Source of the DNA: Aliihoeflea sp023389195
Lineage (GTDB): Bacteria > Pseudomonadota > Alphaproteobacteria > Rhizobiales > Rhizobiaceae
Direction: 5' to 3'
NCBI GenBank assembly: GCA_023389195.1
Contig: JAEWET010000050.1
Coordinates: forward strand, 1-64,000
Length of the DNA stretch: 64,000 bases
Part shown: positions 35,551 through 43,746 of the stretch, one piece after another
How positions within the stretch are numbered: the stretch's first letter is position 1
How the letters are laid out: every line of letters begins with the position of its first letter
Translations under genes and position numbers: made by a program
Notes under the pieces: generated by a model
The model's input: the letters and a program-made list of their open reading frames with translations, nothing else
What the model was told of the DNA's origin: nothing
Database searches by the model: none

Positions 35551-35676
35551 GTTGCCCCCCTCTGTCCTGCCGGACATCTCCCCCGCATGGGGGGAGATCA
35601 AGCGCTCCGATCTTTGCGACTAGCCAATCTCCCCCCTCGTGGGGGAGATGTCCGGCAGGACAGAGGGGGGCGCGAC
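35551..35676. repeat. Family A paired inverted repeat between livF and livH
   Basis: Left arm 35551-35599 (GTTGCCCCCCTCTGTCCTGC and on), right arm 35626-35676 (its complement, ending AGGACAGAGGGGGGCGCGAC). Nearly the same as the copy at 20001 in both arms; only the central 30 nt differ. It occupies most of the 184-nt gap. Confidence 0.88.
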
Positions 35677-35714
35677 GGAATGCCGACATCGCAGAATTCG
35701 CGGAGCCTCGCCCC

Positions 35715-36710
35715 ATGAAATCCCTCTCCGCCACCTTCACCCGCTTCGGCGGCGTCATGCTGCTGCCGCTCATTCTCGCGCTCGTCGCCTTCGTCCTCAT
35801 CGGCCGGCCGTCCTCCTGGCTCACACTCACCATCGCCGGCCTTGCGATGGGGATGATGATCTTCCTGATGGCGTCAGGCCTGTCGCTGATCTTCGGCCTG
35901 ATGGACGTGCTCAATTTCGGCCATTCCGCCTTCGTCTCCTTCGGCGCCTTCATCGGCGCGACGGTGCTCGCGGCGCTTGGCATCTGGGTGCGCGGCGACA
36001 GCGCGTTTCTCAACATCGCGGCCCTCGTCGCCGCCATTGGCGCGGCGACCGCATTCGGGGCGCTTGCGGGCTGGTTCTTCGAGCGCGTCATCATCAAGCC
36101 GGTCTATGCCGACCATCTGCGGCAGATCCTCATCACGGTCGGCGCGCTGATCGTCGCGGAGGAGATCCTGCTCGTCATCTGGGGCGGCACGCCGATGCCC
36201 GTCCCGCGCCCCGCGATCCTCACCGGCTCGTTCCTGATCGGCGACGTGGCGGTCGAAATCTACCGCATCTTCGCCTTCCTGCTCGGGCTTGCCGTCTACG
36301 TCATCTTGCACCTGACGCTGAACCGCACGCGCATCGGCCTGTTGATCCGCGCCGGCGTGGAAAACCGCGAGATGGTCGAGGCGCTCGGCTTTCGCATCGA
36401 CCGGCTGTTCGTCGGCGTCTTCATGGCGGGCTCGGCGCTCGCGGCCATGGGGGGCGCCATGTGGGCGGGATATCAGGGGCTGATCACGCCCGCGCTCGGC
36501 TCCGAGCTCATGGTGATGGTCTTCATCGTCGTCATCATCGGTGGCCTCGGCTCCATCCAGGGTTCGCTCCTCGGCGCGCTGATGGTGGGGCTGACCACCA
36601 ATTACGTCGCCTTCCTGTTCCCCAAGCTGGCGCTCGCCTCGACCATGATCCTGATGATGATCGTGCTCCTGTGGCGTCCCTGGGGCCTCAAGCCTGCCGT
36701 GAAGGGGTGA
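35715..36710 (+). CDS. livH: Branched-chain amino acid-type ABC permease LivH, operon 1
   Basis: 331 residues with about eight or nine hydrophobic helices. The family core is MASGLSLIFGLMDVLNFGHSAFVSFGAF (about residue 53-80) and a C-terminal GGLGSIQGSLLGALMVG, which contains the coupling segment. It forms the membrane channel with LivM. The N-terminus is about 35 residues longer than in the second LivH of this window, giving one extra hydrophobic helix. Confidence 0.92.
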   Translation: MKSLSATFTRFGGVMLLPLILALVAFVLIGRPSSWLTLTIAGLAMGMMIFLMASGLSLIFGLMDVLNFGHSAFVSFGAFIGATVLAALGIWVRGDSAFLNIAALVAAIGAATAFGALAGWFFERVIIKPVYADHLRQILITVGALIVAEEILLVIWGGTPMPVPRPAILTGSFLIGDVAVEIYRIFAFLLGLAVYVILHLTLNRTRIGLLIRAGVENREMVEALGFRIDRLFVGVFMAGSALAAMGGAMWAGYQGLITPALGSELMVMVFIVVIIGGLGSIQGSLLGALMVGLTTNYVAFLFPKLALASTMILMMIVLLWRPWGLKPAVKG

Positions 36711-36732
36711 GGACATGACTTCTACGGTAAAG

Positions 36733-36880
36733 CACCCCCACTCCGTCCCTTCGGGCCACCTCTCCCCCTGCCCGGGGGAGAGGAACAGCTGCCGCGGCGG
36801 CGGCGCATCTCCAGCTTGGGTTCCTCGCCCGCCATCGGGGGGAGAGGTGGCGAGGGCGAAGCCCGAGACGGAGTGGGGGG
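36733..36880. repeat. Family C paired inverted repeat between livH and livM
   Basis: Left arm begins CACCCCCACTCCGTCCCTTC; right arm ends CCCGAGACGGAGTGGGGGGA. The right arm is slightly diverged (CTCGCCCGCCATCGGGGGGA). It fills most of the 201-nt gap and ends 32 nt before livM. Confidence 0.82.
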
Positions 36881-36911
36881 ATCGCGCTCTCCAAGCAAGG
36901 AGCGCCGCCCG

Positions 36912-38024
36912 ATGACCGCATCGACCATCGCAACTCCCACCCCCATGCGCACCACATCCACCCGCGTCACGGTCGGCCGTGTGATCGTCTATGGCTTTGC
37001 CGCCATCGTCGGCCTGTGCCTGCTCTTCGCGCCGTTCCTGTTTCCCGACGTGCGGGCGCAGGAAGTCGCCGCGCGCATCTGCGTCTTCATCGTGCTGGTC
37101 GCGAGCTACGATCTGCTGATCGGCTATACCGGCATCGTTTCCTTCGCCCACACCATGTTCTTCGGCCTCGGCGCCTATGGCACCGCGATCGCGCTCAAGA
37201 CGATGGGCCGCGGCTTCGACGCCATCCTCGTCGGCGGCTCGCTGGGCGTGCTCGCGGCCTTCGTGCTCGCGGTGCTGATCGGTCTTTTGTCGCTGCGCGT
37301 GAAGGCGATCTTCTTCGCAATGGTCACGCTGGCCGCCGCCTCCGTCATGATGGTGCTCGCGAGCCAGTTGTCGAACCTGACCGGCGGCGAGGACGGCATC
37401 ACCTACGAGATCCCGCGCTTCTTCTCGCCGGCGAACCGGCTGGAAGATGCGAATGGCGACCAGATCCGGCTGTTCGGCGTACCCGTCAACGGCCGGCTCT
37501 ATCTCTATTACTTCGTCTTCCTGTCCTCGCTCGCCCTGTTCTACCTGTTGGTTCGCATCGTGCGCTCGCCGCTCGGCACGGTGCTCCAGGCGATCCGGGA
37601 GAACGAGATGCGGGCCGAGGCGATCGGCTACCGCGTCGTTTCCTACCGCACCTCGGTATTCTGCATCGCCGCCGTCATCGCCGCGCTTGCCGGCGTCCTG
37701 CGCGCCGTCTGGCTGCGCTATACGGGCCCGGACGTGACGCTCTCCTTCGACATCATGATCGACGTTCTCCTGATGGTCGTGATCGGCGGCATGGGCACGA
37801 TGGTCGGCGCGATCGTCGGCGTCGTCATCATGACGCTGGCGCAGTTCTACCTGAAGGACCTGATGGGCGCGGGCGCTGAGGCGACGGCAGACCTGCCGAT
37901 CCTGCCGGAACTTCTCAACCCGGATCGCTGGCTGCTCTGGCTCGGCGTCCTCTTCATCCTCCTCGTCTATTTCTTTCCGTCGGGCATAGCGGGAACGCTG
38001 CTCGGCAAGGGTGGCCGCAAATGA
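36912..38024 (+). CDS. livM: Branched-chain amino acid-type ABC permease LivM, operon 1
   Basis: 370 residues from the ATG at 36912 (MTASTIATPTPMRTTS); the longer frame is repeat-derived. About nine or ten hydrophobic helices, with GYTGIVSFAHTMFFGLGAYG (about residue 71) and the C-terminal GGMGTMVGAIVGVVI coupling region. An extended periplasmic loop (EDGITYEIPRFF) is present. Its stop overlaps the next gene start by 4 nt. Confidence 0.92.
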   Translation: MTASTIATPTPMRTTSTRVTVGRVIVYGFAAIVGLCLLFAPFLFPDVRAQEVAARICVFIVLVASYDLLIGYTGIVSFAHTMFFGLGAYGTAIALKTMGRGFDAILVGGSLGVLAAFVLAVLIGLLSLRVKAIFFAMVTLAAASVMMVLASQLSNLTGGEDGITYEIPRFFSPANRLEDANGDQIRLFGVPVNGRLYLYYFVFLSSLALFYLLVRIVRSPLGTVLQAIRENEMRAEAIGYRVVSYRTSVFCIAAVIAALAGVLRAVWLRYTGPDVTLSFDIMIDVLLMVVIGGMGTMVGAIVGVVIMTLAQFYLKDLMGAGAEATADLPILPELLNPDRWLLWLGVLFILLVYFFPSGIAGTLLGKGGRK

Positions 38025-38857
38025 AGCCTACATCGACCTATGTTCCGGCTGCCGGATTCGAGCTCCACGTCACCGAATGGGGCGACCGGGAAAAGCCGGC
38101 CCTCGTCATGTGGCACGGGCTTGCCCGAACGGGGCGCGATTTCGACGAGGTCGCCGAGGCGCTCGCCGACACCTATTTCGTGATGTGCCCGGATACGCTC
38201 GGCCGTGGCCTGTCGAGCTGGGCGCGCGATCCGGCGACCGACTATTCCTACGCCACCTTCGGCGCGACCGCGAAGGCGATGCTCGACCATTACGGCGTCG
38301 AGACGACGCGATGGATCGGGACGTCGATGGGCGGGCTGATCGGCGTCACGCTCGCCGCCGGCATGCTCGAAGGCCGCATCAGCCATCTCGTCATCAACGA
38401 TGTCGGCCCGGATATTCCCAAGGCCGGCACCGGCCGTATCGTCGACTATGTCGGCAACCCGCCGGTCTATGACACGGTCGGCGAACTCGAAGGCTGGTTT
38501 CGCAAGAACTACGCGCCATTCGGCGAGAATACGCCTGCCTTCTGGCGGCGGATGGTCGACACGTCGATGCGCCGCACCGACGACGGCCGCGTCACGGTGC
38601 ACTACGATCCGCAGATCGTCGCCCAGTTCACCCATCACGCCGCCGACCTCGACATCTGGGCGTCCTATGACCGGCTGGCGATCCCGACGCTGCTGCTGCG
38701 CGGCAGGACGTCCGACGTGCTTTCCGCCGAGACCGCCGAGGAGATGACGACGCGCGGGCCGAAGCCGCGTCTCGTCACCTTGGACGAATTTGGCCATGCG
38801 CCTACACTGGCGAGCGAGCGCGAGATCGGGTTGTTGCGGGCGTTTCTTGCGAGCTAG
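38021..38857 (+). CDS. Alpha/beta-fold hydrolase co-transcribed with ABC operon 1
   Basis: 278 residues. The nucleophile elbow is GTSMGGLIG (Ser about residue 106), with the oxyanion-side WHGLARTG near residue 28, an acidic residue in LLLRGRTSDV and a late DEFGHAP histidine, so the Ser-Asp-His triad looks complete. ATGA overlap with livM ties it to the importer, which suggests it acts on the imported compound, for example an ester or lactone; this is inference. Confidence 0.88.
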   Translation: MKPTSTYVPAAGFELHVTEWGDREKPALVMWHGLARTGRDFDEVAEALADTYFVMCPDTLGRGLSSWARDPATDYSYATFGATAKAMLDHYGVETTRWIGTSMGGLIGVTLAAGMLEGRISHLVINDVGPDIPKAGTGRIVDYVGNPPVYDTVGELEGWFRKNYAPFGENTPAFWRRMVDTSMRRTDDGRVTVHYDPQIVAQFTHHAADLDIWASYDRLAIPTLLLRGRTSDVLSAETAEEMTTRGPKPRLVTLDEFGHAPTLASEREIGLLRAFLAS

Positions 38858-38902
38858 ATGGTTCGGGCGATCGTGTCTGTCTCGTACGCGTAGGTTTTGT
38901 GA

Positions 38903-38945
38903 AGGGGACCCCCACCCTTTATCCCTCCCCACAAGGGGGAGGGAG
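38903..38945. repeat. Single Family B repeat arm after the hydrolase gene
   Basis: GGGGACCCCCACCCTTTATC and on through CCCCACAAGGGGGAGGGAG, the left arm of Family B without its inverted partner. The 170-nt gap up to the stop of the PBP gene holds nothing else recognisable. Confidence 0.7.
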
Positions 38946-39027
38946 TTCGTCGGCGGCGCGGTTCCCTTGCAACGTGTAGCTAAACTTGGAGCGATGTTCT
39001 GGAGTTGGTAACCGTGTGGGAACCCGC

Positions 39028-41193
39028 TCAGTTGTTGCCCATGATGATGTCCATGATGGAGCCGATCGGGCCCGATCGCTGGGGCTGCTGGCCGACTTCC
39101 GCCGGTGGGGCGATTGAGCCGGTGGTGTCGCCGGCGGGGTAGGCCGCCTGCTGCGGCACGCCGCGGTCGCTCGCCAGCAGGTCCTCGATGCGCTGGAACG
39201 TATCGGGTGTCCAGCGGCCCGGCAGCGAGGCGACGGGGACGCCGTCATGGGCGCCTTCCATGAAGATCTTCCACGCCTTGGCCGGAAGCTGGCCGCCGGT
39301 GATGTTCTTCATTGGCTTGCCATCGTCGTTGCCGAACCAGACGCCGGTGGTCAGTTCCGCCGTGTAGCCGACGAACCAGGCGTCGCGCGAGTTCTGGCTG
39401 GTGCCGGTCTTGCCGGCGGCGGGCCAGCCGAAATCGGCGTTGCGGCCGGTGCCGGTGCCGACGGTCTCGGACATCATGTAGTTCATCATGCCGATCGTCT
39501 CGGGACGGGTGACCTGCGTGCCGGCGGAGGCCGGACGCTGGTAGAGCACTTCGCCGTCGATGGTGGTGACGCGCTCGACGAAGTAGATTTCCGGGCGGAC
39601 GCCGCCGGTGGAGAAGGGCACGAAGGCGGCGGTGAGTTCGAGCGGGGTAACCTCCGACGTGCCGAGCGAGATCGACAGGTTCGGCTGGAGGTCGGATTCG
39701 ATGCCCATGCGCCACGCCGTCTCGACGATGGCCGAGGGGCCGACTTCGTGGGCGAGGACGGCGGCGATCGAGTTCGACGAGCGCGCGAGCGCCTGCGACA
39801 GCGTCATCGGGCCGGCATATTTGTTGTTGAAGTTCTGCGGCGACCAGTTGCCGATCTTCACCGGGGCGTCGTTGCGGATCGTATCGGGGAAGAGGCCCTG
39901 CTCCATCGCCGCCATCCAGACGAAGGCCTTGAAGGCGGAGCCGGGCTGGCGCTTGGCTTCGGACGCGCGGTCGAACTGCGAATTGGCGTAATCGTAGCCG
40001 CCGACCATGGCGCGCACGGCACCGGCGGGATCGATCGAGACGAGCGCGCCCTGGGAGACGTCCAAATCGGCCTTGTTCTCGTCGACCATCTGGCGGACGG
40101 CCTTTTCGGCGAGGTCCTGCAGGTCGAGATCGACGGTTGCCTCGACGATCATGTCCTTGGTGACGTCCATGCCGATCAGCCGCGGAAGTTCGCCCATGAT
40201 GCGGTCGGCGACGTAGTTTTCCGAACCCGTCCAGTAGGCGGCGGCGCGCACCGGCGGGGCGGAGATGGCGGAGGCGAGTTCGCTGTCGCCGATCATGCCC
40301 TGGTCGCGCATGGCCGACAGGACGAGCTGCGCGCGGTTTTCGGCCGCATTCGGATCACGCGCCGGCGAGAGGCGCGAGGGCGCGACGAGGAGGCCGGCGA
40401 GAAGCGCGGATTCGGACAGGGTCACGTCGCGCGCGCTCTTGCCGAAATAGCGCTGCGATGCGGCCTCGACGCCATAGGCGCCGGAGCCGAAATAGACGCG
40501 GTTCAGGTAGAATTCGAGGATCTGCTCCTTGGAATATTCATTCTCCAGCCAGAAGGCCATCAAAACTTCGCGGATCTTGCGATCGTAGGAGCGCTCATTG
40601 GTGAGGAAGAGGTTCTTGGCGAGCTGCTGGGTCAGCGTCGAGCCGCCCTGCACCACGCGGCCATTGACGGCGTTTTCGTAGACGGCGCGGGCAAGGCCGA
40701 GCGGGTCGACGCCGAAATGCGAATAGAAGCGGCGGTCCTCGATGGCGACGACGGCCTGCGGGATATAGGGCGACATCTCGTGCAGCCCGATCGATTCGCC
40801 GCCCATCATGCCGCGATTGGCGACCTGGCGGCCCTCGACATCCATGATCTTGACGTTGGGCGGACGGTCCGGGATCGCCCAGGTCGAGGCCGAGGGCATC
40901 TGCGCGGCATAGAAGACGAGAACGCCGGCAGCGGCGACGCCGCCCCAGATGGCGAAGACGAAGGACCAGTAGGTCGCCTTGCGCAGGAACCCGAACAGGC
41001 CGCCGCCCGAGGAACGGCGTGACTTGCCGCGCTTTTTGCCGCGCGATTTCGGTTCGGATTTGCGCGACGACGCCTTCGTCGAACCGCGCTTCTTCGGCTG
41101 CCCCACGACCCGATCCTCCTCGCTCACGAAAAGGCCGGAGCCCTCATCCGATGCCGCCCCGCCAAAGGTCGGCTCGATACGTCTGTCGCCCAT
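39028..41193 (-). CDS. Bifunctional class A penicillin-binding protein (PBP1A family)
   Basis: 721 residues. A lysine/arginine/serine-rich cytoplasmic tail (about residues 30-65) precedes one membrane helix (about 72-94). The GT51 glycosyltransferase domain follows with VAIEDRRFYSHFGVD and GGSTLTQQLAKNLF (about residues 130-185). The transpeptidase has the SxxK motif in PGSAFKAF (about residue 417), RSSNS (the S-x-N) and KTGTSQN (about residue 595). It polymerizes and cross-links peptidoglycan in the periplasm. The tail end is Gln- and Pro-rich. Both active sites appear intact. Confidence 0.94.
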   Translation of the reverse strand: MGDRRIEPTFGGAASDEGSGLFVSEEDRVVGQPKKRGSTKASSRKSEPKSRGKKRGKSRRSSGGGLFGFLRKATYWSFVFAIWGGVAAAGVLVFYAAQMPSASTWAIPDRPPNVKIMDVEGRQVANRGMMGGESIGLHEMSPYIPQAVVAIEDRRFYSHFGVDPLGLARAVYENAVNGRVVQGGSTLTQQLAKNLFLTNERSYDRKIREVLMAFWLENEYSKEQILEFYLNRVYFGSGAYGVEAASQRYFGKSARDVTLSESALLAGLLVAPSRLSPARDPNAAENRAQLVLSAMRDQGMIGDSELASAISAPPVRAAAYWTGSENYVADRIMGELPRLIGMDVTKDMIVEATVDLDLQDLAEKAVRQMVDENKADLDVSQGALVSIDPAGAVRAMVGGYDYANSQFDRASEAKRQPGSAFKAFVWMAAMEQGLFPDTIRNDAPVKIGNWSPQNFNNKYAGPMTLSQALARSSNSIAAVLAHEVGPSAIVETAWRMGIESDLQPNLSISLGTSEVTPLELTAAFVPFSTGGVRPEIYFVERVTTIDGEVLYQRPASAGTQVTRPETIGMMNYMMSETVGTGTGRNADFGWPAAGKTGTSQNSRDAWFVGYTAELTTGVWFGNDDGKPMKNITGGQLPAKAWKIFMEGAHDGVPVASLPGRWTPDTFQRIEDLLASDRGVPQQAAYPAGDTTGSIAPPAEVGQQPQRSGPIGSIMDIIMGNN

Positions 41194-41365
41194 CGCCCCT
41201 GATGCCCGCTTTGTCTGCCTGATGGTCGCTGTCGCTGAAGATTAAATGCGGCGCTTTAAGGGAGCGTTAAGGGTGGGCGCCAGGCGAAGAGGCTATTCCT
41301 GCAACCACGAGTTTAACAATTATCTTACAGTTGGGATGATTAAGTCGAGTATCGCCGGGGGGCTC

Positions 41366-42544
41366 ATGAGCGCGCATCTATTGTTGTCGGCAATCGTGCC
41401 GATCGTATTCTCGGCTTTTGCCGTCACGTTTCTCGTCGTGTGGCAGCATGTCCGGAAGGGCTCGCATATCCGCGACTGGGCGCTCGTCTATCTTCTGGCA
41501 GCGGGTGCGTTCATCATCCAACTTCTGCAATTGCGGATTTCTCCCGAGACGGAGGCGTTCGCAGCCAATGCGTTACTTGCGCTTGCCGGAGTCTTCACAG
41601 CGCGAGGGATGGCGACCCGCTACGGATCGCGGATCGGCAAGCATTGGCTTTGGTCGATATTTGCCGCGACCATGCTCGGCGTCGCCGTAGCTTCTTTCGT
41701 AATCCCCAGCATTATTGCCCGCAGCTTTGCGATCAATGTCGGGATCGGAGCAATGCTGATGTTCGGCGCAACTGCCATTGTGACGCGAGGCAAGCCCACC
41801 GCAATCGACAGCGCCATTGCAATTCATGCCTTGGTCACATCGCTGCTTCTTTTTGCGCGGCCCGTGTCGACGATCGCTCTCGAAATCCCGATGAATTCGT
41901 CAATCGTCGATCCGAGTTCTTTCTACATCGTCACCCTGAAACTGTTGGCGCTTACGGGTTGGCTCGGGTTTGCAATTCTGTTTCTCGTCAGGGTCGCAGT
42001 CGATATCATCGTGGAACTGAGGGACCAGGCGTTAAGCGACCCTTTGACCGGTCTTTTGAATCGGCGTGGCTTCTTCGAAAACGCGCAAGCCGAACTTGCC
42101 GGCAGGCCGGCCGGCATACAATGCTCCGTGCTGCTGATCGACATCGATCACTTCAAGCAGATCAACGACAGGTTCGGCCACGGCGTCGGCGACGAGGTGA
42201 TCCGGGCGGTGGGGACGATCCTGTCGCGCCTGCCCTTCCACCCGATCGCGGCGCGGATCGGCGGGGAGGAATTCGCCATCCTGCTGCCAACGACCCCGCT
42301 TCGCGCCGCCAAACTGTTCGGCGAAGGCATCCGCACCGGCATTGCGGCCTGGCATGACGGCCAGATGCCCTATGGATTGCGGATCACCGGGAGCGTGGGC
42401 GTCGCGGAATTCACCGCCGGGGGCGACGTCGCCGACGCCCTGCGCCGCGCCGACATCGCACTTTACGCCGCCAAGCGGAGCGGCCGCGACAAGGTGTGCT
42501 GCGAAGACGACGTGCTTGCTGTTCAGGGAACAAAGCGCGCCTGA
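41366..42544 (+). CDS. Membrane-anchored diguanylate cyclase (GGDEF protein)
   Basis: 392 residues from the ATG at 41366, which has GGGGGG just upstream; an ATG at 41336 is an alternative. Seven or so hydrophobic helices (residues about 1-205) form an uncharacterized membrane sensor, followed by a short DHp-like linker and a GGDEF domain from DPLTGLLNRRGFF (about 228) to the end. The active-site loop is GGEEF (in ARIGGEEFAILL), which is catalytically competent in other enzymes. The R-x-x-D inhibitory site upstream of it is absent (RLPFHPIAARIGG), so feedback inhibition by c-di-GMP is not expected. It is a stand-alone gene. Confidence 0.92.
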   Translation: MSAHLLLSAIVPIVFSAFAVTFLVVWQHVRKGSHIRDWALVYLLAAGAFIIQLLQLRISPETEAFAANALLALAGVFTARGMATRYGSRIGKHWLWSIFAATMLGVAVASFVIPSIIARSFAINVGIGAMLMFGATAIVTRGKPTAIDSAIAIHALVTSLLLFARPVSTIALEIPMNSSIVDPSSFYIVTLKLLALTGWLGFAILFLVRVAVDIIVELRDQALSDPLTGLLNRRGFFENAQAELAGRPAGIQCSVLLIDIDHFKQINDRFGHGVGDEVIRAVGTILSRLPFHPIAARIGGEEFAILLPTTPLRAAKLFGEGIRTGIAAWHDGQMPYGLRITGSVGVAEFTAGGDVADALRRADIALYAAKRSGRDKVCCEDDVLAVQGTKRA

Positions 42545-42586
42545 CATACATTCCCCCTCCGCGGACCAACAACCGGGAGATGCGGA

Positions 42587-43126
42587 ATGAAGACCTTAGT
42601 GACAGCGGCGACGGCCATCCTGATGATGTCGGGGGCGGCTCTTGCGCAGGACGAGGCGGAGCAGGCCGCACCCGCCGAGACGACCAGCGCCAGCGCCGGT
42701 TTCGTCGACATGGAGGGCGCGGAGAACGGCACCGCGACGCTTACCGGCACGCCGAACGGCGTTCTCATCGAACTCGAGGTTTCGGGCCTGCCGGCGGGAG
42801 AATGGCTGGCGTTCCACGTTCACGAGACCGGCACGTGCGACCACGAGAGCGACCATGAATCGGCCGGCGGGCACTTCAACCCGACCGATGCAGCGCATGG
42901 CTATCTCGCCGAAGGCGGACCCCATGCCGGCGACATGCCGAACCAGTATGTCGGCGAGGACGGCGTGCTGCGCGCACAGGTATTCAACCACATGGTGACG
43001 CTCGGCGACGGCGGCGAGGCCGACATTGCCGGCCGCGCGCTGATGATCCATGGCGGCACGGACGATTACGAGACGCAGCCGACCGGCGATGCCGGCGACC
43101 GCCATGCGTGTGCGGTGATCGAGTAG
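42587..43126 (+). CDS. sodC: Periplasmic Cu,Zn superoxide dismutase
   Basis: 179 residues with a signal peptide (MKTLVTAATAILMMSGAALA, cleavage before QDEAE) and a 20-residue Ala/Glu-rich spacer. The SOD domain has the copper site H-V-H-E in LAFHVHETGTCDHE, metal-binding GGHFNP and HGYLAEGGPHAGDMPN, and the late active-site arginine in TGDAGDRHACAVIE. The two cysteines (CDHE and ACAV) can form the usual disulfide. GGGAG lies 8 nt before the ATG. It removes extracytoplasmic superoxide. Confidence 0.95.
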   Translation: MKTLVTAATAILMMSGAALAQDEAEQAAPAETTSASAGFVDMEGAENGTATLTGTPNGVLIELEVSGLPAGEWLAFHVHETGTCDHESDHESAGGHFNPTDAAHGYLAEGGPHAGDMPNQYVGEDGVLRAQVFNHMVTLGDGGEADIAGRALMIHGGTDDYETQPTGDAGDRHACAVIE

Positions 43127-43739
43127 CTATCGGGCGGTCGACCAGATCAGCCAGACGGCGACGAGGGCCAGAAGGGCTGACAGAATACGCCGGGTCGCGA
43201 TTTCGCGGCCCGGCTTTTGCGTGAATGCGGTCAGCGCTCCGGCAAGCGTGACGATGCCGGCATGGACGATGGTCGCGACCGACACATATACCGCCGACAA
43301 AGCGAGTGTCTGGCCGAGCAGCGGGCGGGCGGGATCGAGGAAAGTCGGCAGGACCGCGACGTAGAACAGTGCCGCCTTCGGGTTGAGCAGGTTGGTGACC
43401 AGACCGCGCAGGAAGTACGTGCGGTCCGAGCCGTCGCCGGTCTTCACCACGTCACCATCGCCGCGCCAGCCGTCCCAGGCGAGATAGAGCAGGAACAGGC
43501 CGCCGGCCCAGCGCAGGATCTCGTAGGCGAGCGTCGAGCGCTGGAGGAGTTCGGCGACGCCGAAGGCGGCTGCGAGGCCGAGCGCGGCCAGTCCAAGCGC
43601 AACGCCTGCCACCGCCGCATAGCCCGCCCCGGCGCCCCTCGCCGGCCGCGACGAGCGCAAGCCAGGTCATGTTCGGGCCGGGGGTGAGCTCGATCAGGAG
43701 CGAGGCGAGCGCGAAGGAGAGGAGCGGGCCCGCCTCCAT
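43127..43739 (-). pseudogene. LysE family amino acid exporter gene split by a frameshift
   Basis: The N-terminal part (MEAGPLLSFALASLLIELTPGPNMTWLALVAAGEGRR) is in one frame from 43739 and the rest (GAGYAAVAGVALGLAALG to the stop at 43127) is in another. Joined, they give a normal LysE/RhtB exporter of about 203 residues with the P-G-P-N-M motif after helix 1 and six helices. The break falls at a C4 run on the plus strand (43627-43630): removing one base gives EGRR-AGYAAVAGV in one frame. It starts 8 nt after the polA stop. It is either a real recent null mutation or a sequencing error; both halves look otherwise undamaged. Confidence 0.82.
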
Positions 43740-43746
43740 GGCGCGT

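Noticed and set aside
38903..38945. Repeats considered as insertion sequence ends
   Set aside because: No transposase gene or target duplication is seen anywhere in the window.
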